A stretch of 28,011 bases of DNA. It comes from a virus. Under the pieces are notes generated by a model that saw only the letters and a program-made list of their open reading frames with translations, was not told the DNA's origin and did not search any database. The stretch spans positions 1-28,011 of the IMG/VR virus record IMGVR_UViG_3300047678_000711, one strand, 5' to 3'. A program made the translations under genes and the position numbers. Shown in pieces: positions 8,361 through 15,346 of the stretch (position 1 is the stretch's first letter; each line of letters opens with the position of its first letter).

Positions 8361-9026
8361 TTAAACCTTTGGCGGATTAGGGCCTATGTTTTTAGGAGGT
8401 GTTGGCCCTGTATTTTTAGGAGGTGTTGATCCTGTATTTTTAGGCGTAATTGGTTTTGTGTTTACAGGAGGAGTTTGCTCAGCATCTTCAGATGGCGGAA
8501 GCGGTTTGTTTTTCAATGTATTTTGGTATTTTTTTGCCTTCCCAGGATCATAACTAGCAATTACTCTAGTCATTGCCGTATCTCTTGGGTTGTAACCAGG
8601 AAGGGGCCCATTAAACGGTCTGTCGGTTAACCACATTGTTTTAATATTTTTTACTTTAAACAATCTCCATTCATTTTCAGCTTCCGCAGTTCTAGATCCA
8701 GTAGCTCTTGCCTTTTTCTCTGATTGACCAACGATGTGATATCCTCTAACAACCATATCTCCGTTCTTATCAACGCCTATAGCTACAGGCCAAATAATTC
8801 TCGCTTTGGTGGTTGGCATCTTGTATTTCTTGTTATTTGATTGAAAGTTTATTCCAATTTCTTGGCCTTGCTGAATAGCATTTTTCATCATATCAAGATT
8901 AAAACTAACTCTGTTGGTACTTTTATTCATGATAGCACTTTTTGTGCTCATGTCCATAGCCTCATCTAAAGGCTTTATACCTGCTAGTTGTTGAATTCTC
9001 TTCTTATATGATTCACTTAATAACAT
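8361..9026 (-). CDS. Putative head-packaged protein with WYL-like core and Pro-rich repeat tail
   Basis: This 221-aa protein has three parts. Residues 1-23 are an amphipathic leader (ESYKKRIQQLAGI) ending in PLDE followed by Ala, which resembles a capsid-targeting segment with a prohead-protease site (Leu20-Asp21-Glu22). Residues about 75-165 (RIIWPVAIGVDKNGDMVVRG, EWRLFKVKNIKTMWLT, PGYNP) resemble the SH3-like WYL fold seen in some phage proteins. The last 35-40 residues are an 8-aa tandem repeat of the PKNTGxTP type. The gene stands alone on the minus strand with its own TATTTATT motif 5 nt before the start. A packaged or structural role is inferred from the leader and motif. Confidence 0.6.
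   Translation of the reverse strand: MLLSESYKKRIQQLAGIKPLDEAMDMSTKSAIMNKSTNRVSFNLDMMKNAIQQGQEIGINFQSNNKKYKMPTTKARIIWPVAIGVDKNGDMVVRGYHIVGQSEKKARATGSRTAEAENEWRLFKVKNIKTMWLTDRPFNGPLPGYNPRDTAMTRVIASYDPGKAKKYQNTLKNKPLPPSEDAEQTPPVNTKPITPKNTGSTPPKNTGPTPPKNIGPNPPKV
8380..8475. repeat. Four degenerate 24-bp tandem repeats encoding an 8-aa Pro/Lys/Asn/Thr/Gly unit
   Basis: Units begin at 8380, 8404, 8428 and 8452, each about CCTGTATTTTTAGGAGGTGTT-like on the plus strand. Units 1 and 2 are most alike, and units 3 and 4 have drifted. They lie in frame in the minus-strand gene and encode its flexible Pro-rich C-terminus. The spacing and coding frame exclude a CRISPR array. Confidence 0.85.
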
Positions 9027-9031
9027 TCGTT

Positions 9032-9050
9032 AATAAATATGCCCAAAAAA
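9032..9050 (-). promoter_or_regulatory. TATTTATT-type putative phage promoter for the minus-strand gene
   Basis: On the minus strand the sequence is TTTTTTGGGCATATTTATTA, with the TATTTATT box at 9032-9039, 5 nt from the ATG. It is nearly identical to the motifs at 22933-22951 and 16779-16797. The gap to the ATG is short, so the mRNA would be nearly leaderless if this is a -10-like element. Confidence 0.55.
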
Positions 9051-9074
9051 TCTTATTTTTCATCTGTTTTTTAT

Positions 9075-9082
9075 TATATTTG
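9075..9082 (+). promoter_or_regulatory. TATATTTG box (Bacteroidota -7 element) of the nuclease/helicase operon
   Basis: An exact TAnnTTTG match lies 23 nt before the ATG at 9106. The -33 region (around 9051-9055, tctta) is a poor match to TTTG, so the promoter may be weak or activator-dependent. It is the same core octamer as at 3111 and 21410. Confidence 0.6.
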
Positions 9083-9105
9083 TTTATAATAATACTCAGA
9101 TAGCT

Positions 9106-10014
9106 ATGGCAGATAAGAACGCAGAATATGATACTCTAAAAAAGGAGAATTCCGACAAGATACACATTAGCTTTAGTGAGTTTACATTATTTACCCAATG
9201 TGGTCATAGACATTTACTGGAAAAACACCTAGGAATATACAAACAACCACTATCTATTCATCTATTTTTTGGTAATGCAATACATGCAACAATTGAACTT
9301 TCCTTAAAAGAAAGCCTAACTCTCGAAAAAAGAATAAACCACTTTAAGGCGGTGTTTACAAAGGATATGTTAGATAACATGAAGGACACTGTAGATTTTA
9401 AAAATAACTTCCAAGATTTCCTCATACAAGGCGAAAACATATTAAAATTCTTAGACTTGAATAAAATACTTGACGAGTATGATTTAATTTCTGTCGAAGA
9501 GCCTTTGTACGAACAAGCTTATTCAAAATTTTACTTTAAAGGATTTATAGATCTTGTGTTAAGGCATAAAATAACAAAGCGTTATAAAATATTGGATTGG
9601 AAGACATCGGGTGAAGATTGGAATCTTAAATACAAACTTAAAGACGAAGCGTTTTTAGGACAAATGAGATTTTACAAATATTTTTGGTGTAGAAAAAACA
9701 ATGTTCCTTTAAGCGAAGTTGATTGTACATATGTTGTGTTAAATAGATTGAAGGACAAGAAAAATCCAAAATCTTTTCCAGGCAACATTCAAATTGTAGA
9801 TATTAATTCTACTGAAGGAGAGATACAAACATCTTTAAAAGAATTAGCAAAAGCCCTTAAAATGATCCATATTGATAAAACTTTCCCTAAAATAAAGTTC
9901 ACACTTGGAGACAGAGAAGGATGTAAGTTTTGTCCGCTTAAAGGAGGTAAACATCCTTTGTGTGACTCAACTGAGAGACAATATAAAAAATTATTAGTAG
10001 AACATAAAAAATAA
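9106..10014 (+). CDS. Cas4/RecB-like PD-(D/E)XK nuclease with Fe-S cluster cysteines
   Basis: This 302-aa protein has the full motif series of the PDDEXK_1/Cas4-RecB family. FFGNAIHATIE gives His60. FKGFIDLVL gives Asp149, YKILDWKTS gives Asp164 and Lys166, and QMRFYKY is the QxxxY motif (Gln186, Tyr190). Four cysteines arranged as in Fe-S AddB/Cas4 proteins flank the nuclease: Cys32 near the N-terminus and Cys273, Cys276 and Cys286 at the C-terminus (CKFCPLKGGKHPLC). Such enzymes are exonucleases on DNA ends. There are no cas1/cas2 genes or array nearby, so a CRISPR role is not suggested. It heads an operon with an SNF2-type helicase, pointing to recombination or DNA-end processing. Confidence 0.85.
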   Translation: MADKNAEYDTLKKENSDKIHISFSEFTLFTQCGHRHLLEKHLGIYKQPLSIHLFFGNAIHATIELSLKESLTLEKRINHFKAVFTKDMLDNMKDTVDFKNNFQDFLIQGENILKFLDLNKILDEYDLISVEEPLYEQAYSKFYFKGFIDLVLRHKITKRYKILDWKTSGEDWNLKYKLKDEAFLGQMRFYKYFWCRKNNVPLSEVDCTYVVLNRLKDKKNPKSFPGNIQIVDINSTEGEIQTSLKELAKALKMIHIDKTFPKIKFTLGDREGCKFCPLKGGKHPLCDSTERQYKKLLVEHKK

Positions 10015-10018
10015 AATT

Positions 10019-10435
10019 ATGGCATATTACAAAAAAGTAGAAATATTTTCATTTATGAAAGAAGCTCTAGAGAGAGCTAAAAAAAGTGAAATAACAATAG
10101 TTACAGACCCAGAAGAGGCTGCAAGATTATTGGGCGCTGACAGCGATTTGGTTGCTATGTTTTGGGTTGAACAAAATAAAGTAGAAGGAAGCGAAAATTT
10201 AAAACTTGACGTGGAAGGTAAATTATTTGTGAGAATAGATTTTGATTTATATTCTGACGATAGATATGCAATAGATTCTTATCAGGCCTGCAAAGAAGGA
10301 ACTACAGTTTCGGACATTGTTAAAAAAAGGGAAGCAGAAATCAAAGAAACAAAAAATAAATTATCAGAAGAAGAAGTTCAAAGAATTAAAACATCAGTAG
10401 AATCCAACGAATTGTTTATTAAAAAACCTGAATAA
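10019..10435 (+). CDS. Hypothetical protein in the nuclease/helicase operon
   Basis: This 138-aa acidic protein matches no family I know. Residues 20-85 look like a compact alpha/beta domain (ITIVTDPEEAARLLGA, then KLFVRIDFDLYSDD). Residues 100-130 form a charged helix. There are no transmembrane segments and a single Cys. It starts 4 nt after the nuclease stop and shares TAATG with the next gene, so expression is coupled within the DNA-processing operon. Confidence 0.65.
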   Translation: MAYYKKVEIFSFMKEALERAKKSEITIVTDPEEAARLLGADSDLVAMFWVEQNKVEGSENLKLDVEGKLFVRIDFDLYSDDRYAIDSYQACKEGTTVSDIVKKREAEIKETKNKLSEEEVQRIKTSVESNELFIKKPE

Positions 10436-10791
10436 TGAAATCAAAACCATATGATAGATTAACTCTTGGTGATTTAGAAAAACTGAAGAGTTGTAATGAG
10501 TTGGATATCTTATATAAGATAATAGATATTGCAACTAGCACAAAGAAAAGAACTGAAGAAATATTAGCCGACAACAAGCAGGCAGGCGTTGATGTTAGAA
10601 AGTCATTGCAGGATATAAAAATATTATCTGATGTAATGAGAGATAAAATACAGCTTAGAAAAAGCAAGTCTGAAGCAGGAAAAAACAGGTTGCATAAAGC
10701 TATAGATAACGAAAAAGAAAGAATTAAAAAAGAAGATGAAAAGATAAAGCGATTAGAAAAAAACAGACTAGAAAAGTCTAAGGTAAATTAA
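10435..10791 (+). CDS. Hypothetical basic coiled-coil protein
   Basis: This 118-aa, Lys/Arg-rich, almost wholly helical protein is not recognised. LTLGDLEKLKSCNELDILYK forms an N-terminal helical hairpin-like segment, and residues 75-118 are a Lys/Glu coiled coil. The start overlaps the previous stop in TAATG, and the stop is 1 nt before the helicase start. The net positive charge and operon suggest a nucleic-acid or helicase partner, as inference only. Confidence 0.65.
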   Translation: MKSKPYDRLTLGDLEKLKSCNELDILYKIIDIATSTKKRTEEILADNKQAGVDVRKSLQDIKILSDVMRDKIQLRKSKSEAGKNRLHKAIDNEKERIKKEDEKIKRLEKNRLEKSKVN

Positions 10792-10792
10792 T

Positions 10793-12727
10793 ATGGCAAA
10801 AAGTAAAAAAGACCCTACCACTAACAAATCAGTTGTAAATATAAGGAAGCTCAAAACAAATTATGAGTTGATATTTAATTACAATAAAATGCTTACAGAG
10901 TTTATTAAAACACTTCCAAAAGAACATAGAGGCGTTAGAGTAGATCATGTAATGAATTTAGAAGGTGTTCAAAAAGAAGAGTGGGTAAGGTTGGTCCGTG
11001 AGGTTGAGATGGGGAAGGTTATTAATTTTATGATAGATAATGGTATTGGATTTGAATTTAAAAACGTACCAGAAGATGATATAAACAAACTCAGACAAGA
11101 ATATTTACAAAGACAAAAAAGGCTTGCTGAGATATTAAGATTAAAAGGCGAAAAATTAATAGTTGACGGAGAGGATTATTCTTTTTTAAAACAAGCCCCT
11201 TATAACTACCAAAAACAAGCAGTAAAATTTTTTGAATTAAGCGATGGCAAGGCTATATTAGGAGATCAGCCAGGAGTTGGAAAGACATTGTCAGCTGTGG
11301 CATATGCAACAAAACACAGATATAGAACATTGGTTGTATGTCCATCTTCTCTTAAGCTTAATTGGAGAAAAGAAATAAACGATTTTACAAATGAAAAGAC
11401 TTTCGTTTACAAATACGTTCCCAAAAAAAGAAGCAAAGAAACAGCCTACAAAAAAGAAGAATCTTTGTTTCATGTTATAAATTATGAAGCCCTAGACTCT
11501 TATATAAAAATAGAATATAAACATAAATGTAAGGGTAAAAAAATTGTTCCAGGAAAGGGAATGGTAAATTGTGACTGCGAAATAATAGACCTTAATAAAA
11601 CACATAAAGAATGTCCTGTTTGTAAAAACAAAAAAACATTTAAGACATCATTTCATTCTTTGCAATATTTTAAAGATGCATTTGGAGAACATTTAGATCC
11701 AGAAGACTACGATTTAATTGTTGTGGATGAATTTCATAGAATTAAAGAGAAGAAAACAGGTTGGACTCAAATCATAGTTAAAGGCTTTAGAGACATTGTT
11801 AAACGTAAGATATTAATATCAGGTACAGCAATTAAAAGCAGGCCGTTTGAATTTTTTGTGGGCCTGAATTTTTTAAACAAAGATGATTGGAACAACTCAC
11901 ACGAATTTGGGGTTAGATATTGTGCTGGTTACGATAATAATTTTGGTTGGGATTATAGTGGTGTATCTAATTTAGAAGAACTCTTCACAAGGATATCAGG
12001 ATATTTCCTTAGAAGGCTAAAAAAAGACGTTTTAAAAGACCTTCCGCCAAAAACATATACTCACATACCTCTAGAACTTACCGATGCTGAATATAAAGAA
12101 TATGATAGTCTGGTAAAAGATTTTAAAAAGGTTGTAGACGGAGTTGAAAAAGAAGATACTTATTTAGCTAAAATAGCAAAACTGAAATTACTCACAGGTC
12201 GTTGTAAACTTAAAAGAGCTGTTGAATACATTCAGGACATAGTTGATAGTGGGGAAAAAATAGTTATAATGTCAGACCTACAAGAGCTTGCCGAAGAAAT
12301 ACACAAGCTGTTTCCAGACAACTCGGTTCTACACACAGGATCCATGAATGAAAATGATAAGTTTGAAGCTTATCAAAGATTTCAAAAAGATAAAAATATC
12401 AGAATATTCTCAGGTATGATTATGGCTTCAGGGGTTGGAATAAGCCTTACTGAAGCTAGCAGATTGATGTTTATAGGATTTGGTTGGACTCCAGGTGATA
12501 TGGAACAGGCCGAGGATCGTATACACAGAGCATCTACAATGCATGATAATATACAAATCATAACCCTTTATTGCACAGACACAATTGATGAGGATATTAT
12601 GGAATTGTTAGATGAAAAATCAGCAGTTGTATCTCAGGTTTTAGACAATACAATTGCCAAAAAAGATGTTACCAAATCTGATGAGAGCATATTTAGAGCC
12701 CTCATATCAAGATTGAAAGAGAAATAA
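10793..12727 (+). CDS. SNF2-type superfamily 2 helicase/ATPase with a Cys-rich insert
   Basis: The 644-aa protein contains a complete SF2 motor. A Q-motif-like APYNYQKQAV (about 135-144) precedes Walker A DQPGVGKT (158-165). DEFH (312-315) is motif II and LISGTAIKSRP (341-351) is motif III. The C-terminal RecA domain ends with QAEDRIHR (motif VI). The NYQ lead-in, DEFH box and HRAST/ITLYCTDTIDE ending match SNF2/SMARCAL1-like translocases, which remodel or anneal DNA and reverse forks. A possible zinc module (Cys246, Cys260, Cys262, Cys274, Cys277) is inserted between motifs Ia and II. In T4 a comparable remodelling job is done by UvsW, a different SF2 subgroup. It is the last gene before the terminator at 12753. 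Confidence 0.88.
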   Translation: MAKSKKDPTTNKSVVNIRKLKTNYELIFNYNKMLTEFIKTLPKEHRGVRVDHVMNLEGVQKEEWVRLVREVEMGKVINFMIDNGIGFEFKNVPEDDINKLRQEYLQRQKRLAEILRLKGEKLIVDGEDYSFLKQAPYNYQKQAVKFFELSDGKAILGDQPGVGKTLSAVAYATKHRYRTLVVCPSSLKLNWRKEINDFTNEKTFVYKYVPKKRSKETAYKKEESLFHVINYEALDSYIKIEYKHKCKGKKIVPGKGMVNCDCEIIDLNKTHKECPVCKNKKTFKTSFHSLQYFKDAFGEHLDPEDYDLIVVDEFHRIKEKKTGWTQIIVKGFRDIVKRKILISGTAIKSRPFEFFVGLNFLNKDDWNNSHEFGVRYCAGYDNNFGWDYSGVSNLEELFTRISGYFLRRLKKDVLKDLPPKTYTHIPLELTDAEYKEYDSLVKDFKKVVDGVEKEDTYLAKIAKLKLLTGRCKLKRAVEYIQDIVDSGEKIVIMSDLQELAEEIHKLFPDNSVLHTGSMNENDKFEAYQRFQKDKNIRIFSGMIMASGVGISLTEASRLMFIGFGWTPGDMEQAEDRIHRASTMHDNIQIITLYCTDTIDEDIMELLDEKSAVVSQVLDNTIAKKDVTKSDESIFRALISRLKEK

Positions 12728-12752
12728 TAGATAATTATTGTTTTACAGACAG

Positions 12753-12776
12753 AAAGCAGACTATTAAGTCTGCTTT
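12753..12776 (+). terminator. Rho-independent terminator after the helicase gene
   Basis: A perfect 10-bp stem, AAAGCAGACT (12753-12762) with AGTCTGCTTT (12767-12776), has an ATTA loop and is followed by TTT. It closes the nuclease/helicase operon 25 nt after the stop codon. Confidence 0.85.
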
Positions 12777-12803
12777 TTTATTGGTACCCAAATCAAATGT
12801 TTT

Positions 12804-12823
12804 AAAAAACTAGCATATTTATA
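12804..12823 (+). promoter_or_regulatory. TATTTATA-type putative phage promoter for the endolysin operon
   Basis: AAAAAACTAGCA precedes TATTTATA (box 12816-12823), 13 nt before the ATG. The GCATATTTATA core matches the homing endonuclease upstream motif. The upstream homopolymer is A rather than T here. Confidence 0.5.
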
Positions 12824-12836
12824 TGAAAATTGTATT

Positions 12837-13739
12837 ATGGCTAAATATGGAGATAAAGGACCTGAGGTTGCAGAAATTCAAAAATTACTATCTTTTTTGG
12901 GTTATGACCTAACTTCTGATGGTGAATTTGGCGATAAAACTTTGAGATCGCTAAAAGCCTTTCAAAAGAAAATGAATTTAGATGCTGACGGAGTAGCGGG
13001 GTCAAAAACAATAGAAGCATTAAAAGCTGCACAAAAAAGAACAGCAAAAGAAGATAAAAACCCGCCTCAGCCAAAAAATTACTCTGAGCTAGAGATTATA
13101 AAAACTTGTCAATTAGATATTTCCCAATACATTAAGCAAAGAACTGAAAAAGATAAAATTTTCATTCACTTTACAGCGGGGGGCCCAAATGCTCAAAACG
13201 TAATTAAATATTGGGACAAAGATGAACCAAGAGTTGCAACTGCTTATGTAATTGATGGTGGTAATGGCAAAGCTTATGAATGTTTTCACCCAGATTATTG
13301 GGCTTTCCACTTAGGTGTTAAAGGTACAAATGGCGCTTTAGATAAAAGTTCTGTTGGTATTGAAATTTGCTCATACGGGCCTCTAAAAGAGGTTGGTGGC
13401 AAGTTTTATGCTTGGCCTGCAGATTGGAAAACTGAAGTTTCTAAAGATAAAGTATACGAACTAAAAGAGGAATTTAGAGGTTTTAAATATTTTCAATCCT
13501 ACACACAAGATCAGTTAGATACAGTTGAGAAGTTATTAGAATTTTTAATAGAAGAGTATAATATTCCTGTTCAGAAATCATTTGATATGTCTTGGTTTGA
13601 ATTTAACGAAGATTTAATATCAAAGAAAACTCCTGGAATATGGACTCACACAAATGTTAGAAAAGACAAGTCTGATTCATACCCAGACCAAAGACTTTTA
13701 GACATGTTAAATAGGATAGCTACAAAATATAATACCTAA
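12837..13739 (+). CDS. Endolysin: N-acetylmuramoyl-L-alanine amidase with PG-binding domain
   Basis: This 300-aa lysis enzyme cleaves the amide bond between N-acetylmuramic acid and L-alanine in host peptidoglycan. Residues 1-66 form a PG_binding_1 domain (GDKGPEVAEIQKLLSFLGY, DGEFGDKTLRSLKAFQ, DGVAGSKT). A linker at 67-85 leads to an Amidase_2 domain (about 95-295). Its likely zinc ligands are His111 in FIHFTAGG, His271 in WTHTNVR and Asp280 in DSYPD; AFHLGV holds the conserved His158. There is no signal peptide, so a holin or spanin partner would be required for export. A putative late-type TATTTATA motif lies upstream. Two small genes follow in the same operon. Confidence 0.9.
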   Translation: MAKYGDKGPEVAEIQKLLSFLGYDLTSDGEFGDKTLRSLKAFQKKMNLDADGVAGSKTIEALKAAQKRTAKEDKNPPQPKNYSELEIIKTCQLDISQYIKQRTEKDKIFIHFTAGGPNAQNVIKYWDKDEPRVATAYVIDGGNGKAYECFHPDYWAFHLGVKGTNGALDKSSVGIEICSYGPLKEVGGKFYAWPADWKTEVSKDKVYELKEEFRGFKYFQSYTQDQLDTVEKLLEFLIEEYNIPVQKSFDMSWFEFNEDLISKKTPGIWTHTNVRKDKSDSYPDQRLLDMLNRIATKYNT

Positions 13740-13942
13740 TGACCGAAGCAGAAGTTAGAAAAATAGTTAAAAGCGTCCTAAGTGATGAGATGGATAAAAT
13801 CAAAACCATTAAGGATGATATTGCTAAAATTAAAAAAGATGCTTTAGCGGACGTAGATATTAAAAAAATTGTTAGGAAAATGATGATAAATCAATATAAG
13901 TGGATGTGGCAAAAATCTAGTACTTATATTAATCAAATATAA
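13739..13942 (+). CDS. Small hypothetical protein after the endolysin
   Basis: This 67-aa helical protein starts with AEVRKIVKSVLSDEM and ends with QYKWMWQKSSTYINQI. The N-terminal helix resembles the amphipathic leaders of the putative capsid-targeted proteins in this window, but there is no clean hydrophobic-X-Glu site before a small residue. The start shares TAATG with the endolysin stop. The Trp/Tyr-rich C-terminus could bind membrane or another virion protein. The function is unknown; there is no predicted transmembrane helix, so it is not an obvious holin. Confidence 0.6.
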   Translation: MTEAEVRKIVKSVLSDEMDKIKTIKDDIAKIKKDALADVDIKKIVRKMMINQYKWMWQKSSTYINQI

Positions 13943-13944
13943 AA

Positions 13945-14538
13945 ATGAACAAAGAAGCACTAATAGACATAATAAGAAAAAGCATTAAAGACGCACTTGT
14001 TTCAAAAGCTAAAGGCTTACACAATGATGCGGCCATTAAAAAAACAGATTCTTATGTAAACTCCGAAGAGATTACCGAGGATGATGTGGACTCTTTTTTA
14101 TTTTGGGGCGGAGGAGAAAAACCTAAAAAACAAAAAGCTAATAGAGCATTTACTATAAGAGAAAATATGGATAATAATGTAAAAATTACAACTTCTGAAA
14201 TTAAAGCCTTCGAATCAAGTTTTAAAGAAGTTCTAGACTCAATACAAGGGTCTACAATCGTATTTAACAAACAAAAAAATGGCTACTCTATAATAGCTAT
14301 TAAAAAACCAGACGGTATAGAAGCTATTGCTTCTGGAATTATTAATATGGGCTCTAGAGGCAAAATAACTTGGGCTTATTCATTAATGAATGGATTGACT
14401 GTAAATGGCCAAAACCTTAAAATATCAAACAGTAACAAAGGAATGCTAGAGGCTTTATTCAATCATTATGATGGATGGCAGAAGGATTGGAGAGAAAAAT
14501 TGAACTATCCACAAGCAGGTCCTACAGGAACTGAATAA
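13945..14538 (+). CDS. Hypothetical protein with amphipathic N-terminus
   Basis: In this 197-aa protein, residues 1-20 (ALIDIIRKSIKDALVSK) form an amphipathic helix resembling the leaders of other putative virion-internal proteins here, without an obvious cleavage Glu. A Gly/Lys-rich linker follows (FLFWGGGEKPKKQK). Residues 75-170 look like an alpha/beta domain (STIVFNKQKNGYSIIAIKKP, ASGIINMG). The tail ends NYPQAGPTGTE. It starts 2 nt after the previous stop and ends the endolysin operon. No family is recognised; late expression and structural association are plausible from context. Confidence 0.6.
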   Translation: MNKEALIDIIRKSIKDALVSKAKGLHNDAAIKKTDSYVNSEEITEDDVDSFLFWGGGEKPKKQKANRAFTIRENMDNNVKITTSEIKAFESSFKEVLDSIQGSTIVFNKQKNGYSIIAIKKPDGIEAIASGIINMGSRGKITWAYSLMNGLTVNGQNLKISNSNKGMLEALFNHYDGWQKDWREKLNYPQAGPTGTE

Positions 14539-14542
14539 AAAC

Positions 14543-14575
14543 TATTTATTTTATAAGCATGATTTAGTATATTTT
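14543..14575 (+). promoter_or_regulatory. Tandem TATTTATT and TATATTTT elements before the 14579 operon
   Basis: The 40-nt gap between operons holds TATTTATT (14543-14550, preceded by AAAAAC) and TATATTTT (14568-14575). The second ends 3 nt before the ATG. If it acts as a -7 box the mRNA is leaderless; if the first is used the leader is about 20 nt. The sequence cannot settle which is active. Confidence 0.45.
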
Positions 14576-14578
14576 TTC

Positions 14579-14872
14579 ATGGATCATACAATTCAGCAAA
14601 TAATTGAAAATCAGCAGAAATATAAACAAGAAATAATTGGTTTTCTAAAAGGTGAGTTGGCAGATTTAGTAAAAGAATTATCAGGGATTAAAACAAACGA
14701 TCAGTACATAATAGCAGAAAAAGACAAGTTAAAGAAAAAATTAAGTCAGGTTAAATTAGTAAAAAGCATAGACTCATTTTTTTTCTTATCTAAAAAAAGA
14801 AGTGAAGAATATTATGCATGGTGGGACGGAAATTTACAAGAAGTAATTATATTAAATTATGGCAAAAAATAG
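14579..14872 (+). CDS. Hypothetical small helical protein
   Basis: In this 97-aa protein, residues 1-60 are helical and rich in Gln, Lys and Glu, probably a short coiled coil. The C-terminal 35 residues (FFFLSKKRSEEYYAWWDGNL) are aromatic-rich. No family is recognised. Its end overlaps the next gene by 14 nt, indicating a compact operon of three unknown genes. The start lies 3 nt after a TATATTTT box, as in the primase gene. Confidence 0.6.
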   Translation: MDHTIQQIIENQQKYKQEIIGFLKGELADLVKELSGIKTNDQYIIAEKDKLKKKLSQVKLVKSIDSFFFLSKKRSEEYYAWWDGNLQEVIILNYGKK

Positions 14873-15335
14873 AAAAAATACAATACCAATTCTAATTGAT
14901 ATAAGATACGCTTTATCAATTAATAGTTTTGAGGAGTTTTACGGAGACTGCGTAACTTATGCTGAAATAGAGCAAGAAAGTTATATTGACCTAAAAGGTA
15001 TGGTTTTTGAAAAGATAAATCCTGAAATAAAATTCAGGAAATTCAATAGAGAAAAAAATACTTTAACCGTAAGAGCTGATATGTTCGATAAAGAATTTAA
15101 ACTATTTAAAGATATATTAGAAGGTAATGTGGTTAATCAAAAAGCAACAAAAGACAAGAAAAATAATCCTAGCGGAGAACCAATAAAAGAACGCTTTAGC
15201 TTTTTTCATAATTGGAAGATTTCTAGTGTAAAAATAATGACAAAAGAAGACCTTCTGAAATGTAAAAAAGTAATACAAGAAGACGAAATGGAAGAGTTTG
15301 AAAATTATAGCTCTAGAACTGAAGAAGAATTTTAA
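14859..15335 (+). CDS. Hypothetical protein, alpha/beta
   Basis: This 158-aa protein starts inside the previous gene in another frame, at an ATG after aaatt. It contains alternating strands and helices (IPILIDIRYALSINSFEEFY, ENTLTVRADMF-like segment near 70-85) and an acidic C-terminus (EEFENYSSRTEEEF). It has no Cys motif, nucleotide-binding motif or membrane helix. It may work with the flanking genes, whose function is also unknown. Confidence 0.6.
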   Translation: MAKNRKNTIPILIDIRYALSINSFEEFYGDCVTYAEIEQESYIDLKGMVFEKINPEIKFRKFNREKNTLTVRADMFDKEFKLFKDILEGNVVNQKATKDKKNNPSGEPIKERFSFFHNWKISSVKIMTKEDLLKCKKVIQEDEMEEFENYSSRTEEEF

Positions 15336-15346
15336 ATAAAAATAAT

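Noticed and set aside
8380-8475. CRISPR-like spacing of repeats
   Set aside because: Repeats are contiguous 24-bp in-frame coding units without spacers.
9106-10014. CRISPR adaptation Cas4
   Set aside because: The nuclease has Cas4/RecB motifs, but no Cas1, Cas2 or array is present; phages commonly carry such exonucleases for recombination.
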